Shown: positions 1 through 6,016 of the stretch, piece by piece
How the letters are laid out: every line of letters starts with the position of its first letter
How positions within the stretch are numbered: position 1 is the stretch's first letter
NCBI GenBank assembly: GCA_031273985.1
Contig: JAISQV010000158.1
Span: forward strand, 1 to 7,354
DNA: 7,354 nucleotides
Direction of reading: 5' to 3'
Source of the DNA: Spirochaetaceae bacterium
Lineage (GTDB): Bacteria; Spirochaetota; Spirochaetia; Treponematales; Breznakiellaceae
Notes under the pieces: model-generated
Told to the model about the DNA's origin: nothing
Seen by the model: the letters and a program-made list of their open reading frames with translations, nothing else
Database searches by the model: none
Translations under genes and position numbers: made by a program

Positions 1-176
1 TCCGCCCGCGCCGGGCTTTGCTTCTGAGAGGCGTACCGGCTACCTTCATACCTATCGGTATGTAAGTATCACCGCAGTGCCCTCCGCCCGCGCCGGGCTT
101 TGCTTCTGAGAGGCGGACCGGCAACCTACATACCTATCGGTAGGTAAGTAACCCCGCAGTGCCTTCCGCCCGCGCC
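1..176. repeat. 82-bp tandem repeat, two full copies plus 12 bases
   Basis: Copy 1 is 1-82, copy 2 is 83-164, and the first 12 bases of a third unit are at 165-176 before the sequence diverges. I count 7 differences between the full copies (75/82 identical); the first 33 bases are the same. Each unit begins with a GCCCG-CGC-CGGGC inverted repeat. Its second half in copy 1 has a CATACC-TATC-GGTATG hairpin (47-62). In copy 2 that stem is broken, but CCTAC (125-129) and GTAGG (140-144) can pair instead. The period is not a multiple of three, so the array is unlikely to be coding. The left end lies outside the window, so more copies may exist. Function unknown; a dispersed intergenic repeat family is the most likely explanation. 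Confidence 0.9.
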
Positions 177-433
177 CTTCCCGGAGCGCTTCCTCCCGGC
201 AGGGTCTTCCGCGCAAGGGATAGGAGGGGTACCCGAAGGGCAGCCCCGGTGTGAAACACCGGGGCCGGAGCGGTAGCCTCCCCCGCGAACCGATGAGCGG
301 GCTCTTCCCCGGATAGCCCGGTCCCCCGGTGCGAAGCCTCCCCCGCGCAAGCGGGTTCTTGGGATGCGCCCAAATTCCGAATCGGGTCCTGAGGCCTGGA
401 TTCTTGTCCGAATCATTCCTGTTCCGGCATTTA
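177..433. other. GC-rich intergenic stretch with several short hairpins, no gene recognised
   Basis: No credible coding sequence is seen; open frames here are low-complexity Arg/Gly/Pro-rich and have no family look. Structure is plentiful. CCC-GAA-GGG lies at 232-240. A 10-bp stem with a three-base GAA loop lies at 243-265 (arms 243-252 and 256-265). A 5-bp stem closed by a GCAA tetraloop lies at 342-355. The 13-mer AGCCTCCCCCGCG occurs at 275-287 and again at 335-347, each time followed by AGCGGG and a CTCTT or TTCTT tail, so this looks like a degenerate repeat of about 60 bases. It could be decayed repeats continuing the tandem array, or a structured RNA on either strand. Nothing matches tRNA, tmRNA, SRP RNA or RNase P RNA that I can recognise. 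Confidence 0.5.
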
Positions 434-467
434 TGTAGGCAAAGGCTACATTCACGTAGTTTTTTTT
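434..467 (+). terminator. Weak hairpin plus U8 tract with an alternative upstream pairing
   Basis: AAAGGCTAC (441-449) can pair with GTAGTTTTT (456-464) through nine pairs, two of them G-U, around the loop ATTCAC, and the T run continues to 467. The same CTAC can instead pair upstream as TGTAG (434-438) with CTACA (446-450). The two folds exclude each other. This could be a weak terminator or attenuator ahead of the transporter operon, or chance in a low-stability region. The stem is short and wobble-rich, so confidence is low. Confidence 0.3.
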
Positions 468-564
468 GTGCGGCCCGGCGCTTTTTGGGGGAGGTCCCCG
501 CATGAGGGGCCCGCCAGGAGGCTGGGGAGAGTCCCGCAGGGGGTTGGCATGAATGTTGCTACAT

Positions 565-590
565 ATCCGTTGATATTCACGGATGCGAGG
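565..590 (+). promoter_or_regulatory. Leader hairpin and ribosome binding site of the first permease
   Basis: ATCCGT (565-570) and ACGGAT (579-584) form a perfect 6-bp stem around an 8-base loop. GAGG (587-590) follows and is 5 bases from the ATG at 596. The hairpin ends just before the Shine-Dalgarno, so it may shape the access of ribosomes. I could not find a convincing -35/-10 pair between 360 and 590, so the operon promoter is unassigned. Confidence 0.45.
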
Positions 591-595
591 CGGCG

Positions 596-1279
596 ATGTT
601 TCAGTGGGCTTATGTTTGGCGGTACCTTCCCCGGATTCTGCAGGCGGTCCCCGTTACCCTGCTCATCGTGGCGGTCGCCATCTCGGCGGGCGTGATTCTG
701 GGCATGGCCATCACCTTCATCAGGGTGGAGAAGGTCCCTGTCCTCAGGCGGCTCTCGGTGGTCTTTGTTTCCTTCATGCGCGGCACTCCCATGCTGGTGC
801 AGCTTTTCATCGTTTACTACGGCCTTCCCGCGCTGCTCAATGTGTTCGGAATCAATATCATGCGGGCCAGCAAGCTGTTCTTTGTCTTTGTCACCTACAG
901 CCTCAACTCGGCGGCCTTCCTCTCGGAAAATTTCAGGGCCGCCATAGAGAGCATAGACAGGGATCAGTGGGACGCGGCGGCTTCGGTGGGGCTCGGCACC
1001 TTTCATGTTTACACCAGGGTCATCATTCCCCAAAGCGTGGTCATCGCCATACCCAGCGTGGGCACCCACCTGTCCCACCTGCTGCAGGATACATCCCTGG
1101 CCTTCGCCATTGGGGTCATGGATATGGTGGGGAAAATTTCTTCCATGAGCGCCTCCATAGGGCATTCCCTGGAGGCCTACCTGGTTGCTTCCGTCATTTT
1201 TATTTTACTTTCATTCGGTATAGAACGGTCCTTCGCCCTGCTGGAAAAGAAAACCAGTACCCGGAACGGGGCCGTATAA
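596..1279 (+). CDS. Polar amino acid ABC transporter permease (first of two)
   Basis: Inner-membrane permease of the His/Glu/Gln/Arg/opine importer family; 227 aa, normal for that family. Hydrophobic segments fall near residues 15-42, 55-78, 92-108 and 194-212. The family segment MRGTPMLVQLFIVYYGLP is at 61-78. The cytoplasmic EAA loop, which docks on the ATPase, runs from ENFRAA (111-116) through DAAASVG (126-132) to the IIP at 143-145. QDTSLAFAIGV at 164-174 corresponds to the usual KDTSL stretch, with Gln for Lys. The start at 596 has GAGG 5 bases upstream. It is followed after 39 nt by the binding protein, so it is most likely the first gene of the operon. The overall flavour is that of TcyL/TcyM-type permeases for cystine, but permeases of this family are poor guides to substrate. 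Confidence 0.93.
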   Translation: MFQWAYVWRYLPRILQAVPVTLLIVAVAISAGVILGMAITFIRVEKVPVLRRLSVVFVSFMRGTPMLVQLFIVYYGLPALLNVFGINIMRASKLFFVFVTYSLNSAAFLSENFRAAIESIDRDQWDAAASVGLGTFHVYTRVIIPQSVVIAIPSVGTHLSHLLQDTSLAFAIGVMDMVGKISSMSASIGHSLEAYLVASVIFILLSFGIERSFALLEKKTSTRNGAV

Positions 1280-1318
1280 GTTAAGCCTGTGCACCACGTA
1301 TGCACCAAGGAGAAGAGG

Positions 1319-2131
1319 ATGATGAAGAAAAGATTTGCTGCCCTGGCAGCCCTGGTTTTGCTGGTTTCGGCCCTTTCGGGCTGCGGCGGCAAGAAAAACA
1401 AAATAGTCGTGGGCATGACGCCGACCTATGTTCCCTTCTGTTATGTGGACGAGAACGGTGAAAAGCAGGGCTACGACTATCAGGTCCTTCGTGCGGTGGA
1501 CGAGCTTCTTGAGGACTATGAATTTGAATTTGAGCCGGTCCAGTTCGCCAACCTGACGCCCTCCCTCAAGGACGGCCACTTCGATATAGCCACCTGTCAA
1601 TTTGAAAAGAACCCGGAGCGGGAGGATCAGTTTCTCTTTTCTGGGGAGCATTTCTTTGACTTTGCCACCTATCTGGTGGTGCGGAGCGACAATACCGCCA
1701 TTACCGACATGGCTTCCCTCAACGGGCGGGTTGTAGGCGCGGCGGAAAGTTCCAATCAGTATACCTTTGCCACCACCTACCTGGCCTCCCACCCGGAGTT
1801 AAGCTTTCAGATCAAGCCCTACAGCACCAACAAGACCAATGAGGAGATCTACATAGCGCTGAGCACCGGCGACTGGGACGCGGCGCTGATCACCAAATTC
1901 GATCTGCGCCGGGTCATGGCGGCTTACCCCGCCATTTCGCTCAGGGTTACCAGCCAGGGCGGCGATGAATACATTGTGAGCAGCGCCCCTACCTACTTCA
2001 TGTTCAACAAATCCCAGGGGGAACTCCTCACCGCGGTGGACGGCGCGCTGCGCACCCTCAAGGCCGGCGGGAGGCTCAACGAGATTCAGGCCCAGGAACT
2101 GGGGGCCGTCTTTATCGACTTTACCAGGTGA
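1319..2131 (+). CDS. Family 3 substrate-binding lipoprotein of the amino acid ABC importer
   Basis: Extracytoplasmic solute receptor (SBP_bac_3 fold), 270 aa from the ATG at 1319, which has AAGGAG (1307-1312) six bases upstream. A GTG at 1289 would add 10 residues ahead of the signal peptide and lacks a site. Signal peptide: MMKKR, a hydrophobic stretch at 6-19, then lipobox LSGC with lipidated Cys22. The mature domain begins VGMTPTYVPFCYVDENG (31-47), typical of the family. R101 in NPER fits the arginine that holds the ligand carboxylate. The aspartate normally found a few residues after the DAA motif, which holds the ligand amino group, is replaced: D187-A-A-L-I-T192-K193. SSN at 144-146 and the C-terminal NKSQGELLTAVDGALRTL region are ordinary for the family, with a cystine-binder flavour. 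Substrate remains open. Confidence 0.93.
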   Translation: MMKKRFAALAALVLLVSALSGCGGKKNKIVVGMTPTYVPFCYVDENGEKQGYDYQVLRAVDELLEDYEFEFEPVQFANLTPSLKDGHFDIATCQFEKNPEREDQFLFSGEHFFDFATYLVVRSDNTAITDMASLNGRVVGAAESSNQYTFATTYLASHPELSFQIKPYSTNKTNEEIYIALSTGDWDAALITKFDLRRVMAAYPAISLRVTSQGGDEYIVSSAPTYFMFNKSQGELLTAVDGALRTLKAGGRLNEIQAQELGAVFIDFTR

Positions 2132-2221
2132 ATTCTGGCGGCCTGCGGCGTAGCTATCCTGCTGCGCTGCTATGCCTGGAGAAAAAGCTCCGGTAAGGGG
2201 CCGCCTGGGGACGGCGGAAAC
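2132..2221 (+). promoter_or_regulatory. Structured intercistronic region between binding protein and second permease
   Basis: GGCGTAGC (2147-2154) pairs with GCTATGCC (2169-2176), 8 bp with one G-U. A small GGAG/CTCC stem lies around 2178-2191. CCGCC (2201-2205) can pair with GGCGG (2213-2217), which is also the Shine-Dalgarno-like element for the ATG at 2222. Such structures are known in transporter operons to protect the binding-protein message and lower permease translation; here that is inference. The stretch is also open in frame with both flanking genes: 30 codons separate the TGA from the ATG, encoding a hydrophobic segment followed by Arg/Lys and Gly/Pro residues. Confidence 0.5.
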
Positions 2222-2923
2222 ATGGACTTTAATTTTTTGTTTTTTCTGGAAGGAATACGCCAGGCGGTTTTGCACATACCCGTTACGCTCTCCGTGGCGG
2301 CGTCGGTCATGGGCCTGGGAATCGTTTTTGGTTTCGCCGTGGCCCTGACCCGCTGTTACCGGGTCAGGTACCTGGCGGCTTTTTTCCGCATCCTCGTGAC
2401 GGTCCTGCGGGGAATCCCCATCATCCTCATCCTGCTTACCTTCCAGGTAATTGTCGCCTTTACCTATGATGACACCATGGCAAGGCTGGGGCTTCCCTAC
2501 TCCTACCGGAATCTCAACAAGGCGTTCATCGCCATTGCCGCCATGTCCCTGCCCGCCACGGTAAGTATGTCGGAGGTGTTCAGGGGCTCCTTTGCGGCGG
2601 TGGACAGGAATCAGTTTGACGCATCCACGGCTATAGGGCACCGGGGATTCCAGACCCTTTTCCGCATCGTGCTGCCGCAGATGATTCCCGTTTCCATTCC
2701 CATGACCGGCAACATTATCATCAGCACCATCAAATCAACTTCACTCCTGATGTACCTCAGCGTGGTGGATATTCTAAACGGGGCGGCCCTGGCAGCCGCC
2801 GTCAACTACCGGTTCCTCGAAGCCTACCTTGCGGCGGCCCTGGTGTTTTGGGGAATCTGTGCGCTGCTGGAATGGCTCTTTCATATACTGGAACGTAAAA
2901 CAAAACTCCGGGGGGCGGCATGA
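2222..2923 (+). CDS. Polar amino acid ABC transporter permease (second of two)
   Basis: Second membrane subunit, 233 aa, same family as the permease at 596 and presumably its heterodimer partner. Hydrophobic segments are near residues 20-43, 53-80, 100-116 and 197-215. VLRGIPIILILLTFQ at 61-75 matches the family segment. The EAA loop runs from EVFRG (118-122) through DASTAIG (133-139) to IVLP (149-152). KSTSL (171-175) stands where KDTSL is usual. A longer, polar linker (about 80-99, with YDDT and LPYSYRNL) separates two membrane segments. The ATG has GGCGGAAAC directly upstream rather than a canonical GGAGG. The stop overlaps the ATPase start (ATGA at 2920-2923), indicating translational coupling. 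Confidence 0.93.
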   Translation: MDFNFLFFLEGIRQAVLHIPVTLSVAASVMGLGIVFGFAVALTRCYRVRYLAAFFRILVTVLRGIPIILILLTFQVIVAFTYDDTMARLGLPYSYRNLNKAFIAIAAMSLPATVSMSEVFRGSFAAVDRNQFDASTAIGHRGFQTLFRIVLPQMIPVSIPMTGNIIISTIKSTSLLMYLSVVDILNGAALAAAVNYRFLEAYLAAALVFWGICALLEWLFHILERKTKLRGAA

Positions 2924-3708
2924 GCGATACGGACCCAAGTGAAAAAAGCGACATGATTTCCATCTGGAATCTTCAAAAATCCTTCGGCAGCAACGAGGTA
3001 TTGAAGGGGATAGAACTCAAGGTGAAGAACGGGGAGGTGGTGGCCCTTATCGGCTCGTCCGGTTCCGGGAAGACCACCCTGCTCCGGTGCATCAACTTCC
3101 TCGAATCCGCCGACTGCGGCTACCTTACCGTGGACGGGATCATGGTCAACCTCAGCCTGGCCTCGAAACAGGACAAATACGAGATCCGCAGAAAAACTGC
3201 CATGGTATTTCAGAACTACGCCCTGTTTATGAATATGTCGGTGATCCGCAATGTCATGGAGGGCCTCGTGTCGGTGCAGAAAAAATCCAGGGACGAGGCC
3301 AGGGCCATAGCGGAGGCCATGCTGCAAAAGGTAGGGTTGAGTGAAAAGTTTGACGCCCGGCCCTACCAGCTCTCCGGCGGCCAGCAGCAGCGGGTAGGCA
3401 TAGCCCGGGCCCTGGCCCTCAACCCCAAGGTGATCCTCTTTGACGAACCCACCAGCGCGCTGGACCCGGAAATGGTCGACGGGATTCTGGATGTGATAAA
3501 GGTTGTGGCCGGAACCGGGGTTACGATGATCGTCGTAACCCATGAAATGCAGTTTGCCTATGACGTGGCAAACCATGTTGTTTTTATGGATTCGGGCCAT
3601 ATCCTTGAGGAAGGCCCCCCCGGGAAACTCTTTGACAAGCCGGAGCATGAGCGGACTAAACAGTTCCTCGCCCGCTTTAACCTTTCGCGGGGAACCCAGA
3701 GCGTATAG
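2920..3708 (+). CDS. Amino acid ABC transporter ATP-binding protein
   Basis: Cytoplasmic ATPase energising the importer; 262 aa. All motifs are intact: Walker A GSSGSGKT (45-52), Q-loop glutamine Q98, signature LSGGQQQ (151-157), Walker B VILFDE (171-176), D-loop SALD (179-182) and switch His208. The block EGLVSVQKKSRDEA (114-127) and the ending HERTKQFL (243-250) are typical of amino acid importers of the GlnQ/HisP/TcyN class, with TcyN (cystine) the closest by memory. The start overlaps the upstream permease stop by 4 nt. A second ATG at 2953 (residue 12) would give the more usual family N-terminus but has no ribosome binding site. The dehydrogenase follows after 12 nt. Confidence 0.95.
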   Translation: MSDTDPSEKSDMISIWNLQKSFGSNEVLKGIELKVKNGEVVALIGSSGSGKTTLLRCINFLESADCGYLTVDGIMVNLSLASKQDKYEIRRKTAMVFQNYALFMNMSVIRNVMEGLVSVQKKSRDEARAIAEAMLQKVGLSEKFDARPYQLSGGQQQRVGIARALALNPKVILFDEPTSALDPEMVDGILDVIKVVAGTGVTMIVVTHEMQFAYDVANHVVFMDSGHILEEGPPGKLFDKPEHERTKQFLARFNLSRGTQSV

Positions 3709-3720
3709 GGGGCGGAAACC

Positions 3721-4713
3721 ATGAAAAAGATCGTGTGCTGCGGCGTATTGGCGGGGGACGAGCCGGTGCTGGAAAACCTGAGACGGGAAGGTTTTGAACT
3801 TGCCTTCCCCTTGGGGCCGCACGGTATACCCCGCAGCGCGGAGGATACGGAAAAGGTGCTGGACGCCCTTGCCGGGGCGGAGGGTTTTATATCCGGCGGT
3901 ATGCACGTAGACGACGCCGTGCTGGACCGGGCGCCGGGCCTCAAGGCGGTGGTTTTCTGCGGCGTTGGTTACGCCTCGTTTATCGACGCCTCCGCCTGCC
4001 GGCGGCACAAGGTGGCCCTGGGTTTCTGCCCCGGCGCCAATGCCCGGGCGGTGGCGGAATTCTCCTCGGCCCTGCTCACCTCGGCCCTGAAGGATCTGGC
4101 CTGGTTTAACAAACAGGTTAAAGACGGAATATGGCTGAGCCGGAGCACCCCGGATATTTTTGACCAGGTTCTGGGCTTTATCGGTTTTGGCAATGTGGGA
4201 GTAAGGCTGGCGCGGATCATGCGCCGGGGCTACGGCTGCCGGGTGCTGTACCATGCCCGGTCGGCAAAGGAAGACGCGGAAAGGGAGCTGGACGCGCAGC
4301 GGAGGGACCTGGAGGGCCTTCTGGCCGAAAGCAGCGTTGTTATCGTCAGCGTTACCTGGTCGGAAGAAACCACCGGCCTCATCAACCGTGAGCGTATCTC
4401 CCGCATGAGGGACGGTGCGCTGCTGCTCAACCTGTCCCGCAGCGAAATTGTCGACACTCCGGCGGTGCTGGAAGCCCTTGAAACAGGAAAACTGTCCAAA
4501 TACATTACCGATGTTTTTCACCCCGATTCAATAACCGCGGAAGAGGCCCTGGCCTGGAAGGGGAAATACCCCGATGACAAGAGGTGTATCGTTACCCCCC
4601 ACACAAGCTGGGCTTCCCCCAACACGGCGCGGGAGACCAGCATCATGGCGGTTGAAACGATGCGGAAACTCCTGAACGGAGAAGATGTACCGAATCAGGT
4701 ACGCTTTACCTGA
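3721..4713 (+). CDS. D-isomer-specific 2-hydroxyacid dehydrogenase family protein
   Basis: Cytoplasmic NAD(P)-dependent oxidoreductase expected to interconvert a 2-oxo acid and a D-2-hydroxy acid; 330 aa, normal length. The N-terminal substrate domain includes CGVGYASFID (80-89). The Rossmann motif G155-F-G-N-V-G160 lies in GFIGFGNVG. The catalytic arginine is R240 in NLSRSE and the catalytic histidine is H294 in TPHTS. Oddities: the acidic residue after the second Rossmann strand that selects NAD is replaced (VLYHARS at 175-181, H178 and R180), which suggests NADP(H); the usual catalytic Glu-Pro reads D269-S270 in DVFHPDS; the usual ARG reads SRS. So it may act on an unusual substrate. GGCGGAAACC precedes the ATG. 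It sits 12 nt after the ATPase and 22 nt before the aminotransferase. Confidence 0.88.
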   Translation: MKKIVCCGVLAGDEPVLENLRREGFELAFPLGPHGIPRSAEDTEKVLDALAGAEGFISGGMHVDDAVLDRAPGLKAVVFCGVGYASFIDASACRRHKVALGFCPGANARAVAEFSSALLTSALKDLAWFNKQVKDGIWLSRSTPDIFDQVLGFIGFGNVGVRLARIMRRGYGCRVLYHARSAKEDAERELDAQRRDLEGLLAESSVVIVSVTWSEETTGLINRERISRMRDGALLLNLSRSEIVDTPAVLEALETGKLSKYITDVFHPDSITAEEALAWKGKYPDDKRCIVTPHTSWASPNTARETSIMAVETMRKLLNGEDVPNQVRFT

Positions 4714-4735
4714 AGGGCAAAGGAGGCCCGTACTC

Positions 4736-5965
4736 ATGGACTATCAATTCAGCGAAGCCCTGGCGGGTATGCACGGAACGGCTACCAGGGAAATCTACCG
4801 GGTGTTAAGCCGGCCCGGTATCATCTCCCTGGCGGGGGGTTCTCCCGCACACGACTGCCTTCCCTACCGGCAGATAGAGGAGATAGCGGCGGAACTTTTC
4901 GCGGACCACGATCTTATGACCAAAGGCTACAGGTACGGAACCACCGAAGGCTTCCCCGAACTGCGGGAGCTGGTGCTGGGCCTTGCCGCAAGTTTCGGCA
5001 TAAACATATCCGGCATGGATACGGGTAACGCCATCATCACGTCCGGCGGCGGCCAGTCCATAGACCTCATTCTCAAAACCTTCGTGAACCGGGGCGACAC
5101 GGTCCTGGCGGAGAATCCCACCTACCAGGGATTCCTGCAGACCGCCCAGTCCTACGGCGCCGTCATTGCCGGGGTTGACGCGGGAGAGGACGGCCTCATC
5201 ATACAGGACCTGGAAGAGAAAATACTGCGCCATAAACCTAAACTGCTCTACGTGGTTCCCACTTTCTCAAACCCCACGGGAAAAACCTATTCCGCGGCAA
5301 ACCGGAAGGCCATAGTAGAGCTGGCGCTGCGCTACGGCGTCATGGTGGCGGAAGACGATCCCTACTCGCGGCTCCGCATATCCGGCGAAGCCGTGCCTCC
5401 CCTGAAAGTCTTCGACACAAACAATACCTGCGTAGTTTACATATCGAGTTTCTCAAAAGTAGTTTCGCCGGGAATACGGCTCGGCTTCTCCATAGGCCCC
5501 GCAGAGGTGATACGCAAAATGACCATCGCAAAACAGGGGGTGGACCTCAGCAGCTCCAACATTTCACAGCTCCTGATACAGAAGTACCTTGAACGGGGAT
5601 ACTACTATCCCAACATAGAAAAGAGTCTCCCCATCTACCGGGAGCGCAAGGGATCCATGTTCGAGGCGCTCGGAAAATACTTTCCCGAAGAATTCTCCCA
5701 CACCGACCCCGACGGGGGCATCTTCATCTGGGGGGAATTCAGGACCCCCATAGATACGGCGGCAATGTTCAGCGAAGCCCTCAAGCGGAATGTCGTGTAC
5801 ATAGAGGGACGATCCTTCTTTGCCGATGGCCGGGGGCGCAGCAGCCTCAGGCTCAATTTCTCGAATGAAACCCCGGAAAATATTGACAAGGCGGTACGGA
5901 TTCTGGGGGAGCTCTCGAAGATGACCATCGCCGCCTGCGAAGAGCGGGAAACGCCCGCCCCGTGA
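4736..5965 (+). CDS. PLP-dependent class I/II aminotransferase
   Basis: Fold-type-I aminotransferase, 409 aa from the ATG at 4736, chosen because AGGAGG (4721-4726) lies 9 bases upstream. An in-frame ATG at 4685 would overlap the dehydrogenase and has no site. Expected reaction: transfer of an amino group between an amino acid and a 2-oxo acid. Visible residues: SLAGGSP (31-37) and GYRYGTTEG (64-72) near the start, SGGGQ (103-107), NPTY (127-130), N179 in SNPTG, D207-D-P-Y210, Schiff-base lysine K241 in SSFSK, R248 in GIRLGF, and the carboxylate-binding R372 in SLRLNFS. This pattern is that of the LysN/ARO8 (2-aminoadipate and aromatic) branch, also the catalytic half of MocR regulators; no HTH domain is present here. 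It is the last gene of the operon. Confidence 0.92.
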   Translation: MDYQFSEALAGMHGTATREIYRVLSRPGIISLAGGSPAHDCLPYRQIEEIAAELFADHDLMTKGYRYGTTEGFPELRELVLGLAASFGINISGMDTGNAIITSGGGQSIDLILKTFVNRGDTVLAENPTYQGFLQTAQSYGAVIAGVDAGEDGLIIQDLEEKILRHKPKLLYVVPTFSNPTGKTYSAANRKAIVELALRYGVMVAEDDPYSRLRISGEAVPPLKVFDTNNTCVVYISSFSKVVSPGIRLGFSIGPAEVIRKMTIAKQGVDLSSSNISQLLIQKYLERGYYYPNIEKSLPIYRERKGSMFEALGKYFPEEFSHTDPDGGIFIWGEFRTPIDTAAMFSEALKRNVVYIEGRSFFADGRGRSSLRLNFSNETPENIDKAVRILGELSKMTIAACEERETPAP

Positions 5966-5984
5966 GCCGGCGGAACGGGGCGGG
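5954..5984 (+). terminator. Stop-codon-overlapping hairpin at the operon end, no U tract
   Basis: CCCGCCCCGT (5954-5963) and ACGGGGCGGG (5975-5984) form a perfect 10-bp stem around an 11-base loop. The aminotransferase TGA (5963-5965) lies at the top of the left arm. No T run follows, so this is not a textbook intrinsic terminator. It lies between convergent genes and could serve both strands as a 3' end stabiliser or a U-less terminator. Confidence 0.55.
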
Positions 5985-6016
5985 ATACAGGCGGAAGCAT
6001 TTCCACCGCGGAGTGG

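Noticed and set aside
126..503. Minus-strand open frame of 125 codons over the repeat and hairpin region
   Set aside because: Arg/Gly/Pro-rich low-complexity translation, runs through a tandem repeat whose period is not a multiple of three, no family motif.
549..695. Possible leader peptide starting at ATG 549 with AGGGGG five bases upstream
   Set aside because: It overlaps the permease by 100 bases out of frame and its translation past 596 is an Arg/Ser/Pro-rich shadow.
1289..1318. GTG start for the binding protein
   Set aside because: Adds ten residues before a normal lipoprotein signal peptide and has no Shine-Dalgarno; ATG 1319 has AAGGAG at good distance.
2881..4521. Long minus-strand open frame (546 codons) opposite the ATPase and dehydrogenase
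   Set aside because: Shadow of two clear plus-strand genes with all family motifs; its translation has no recognisable domain.
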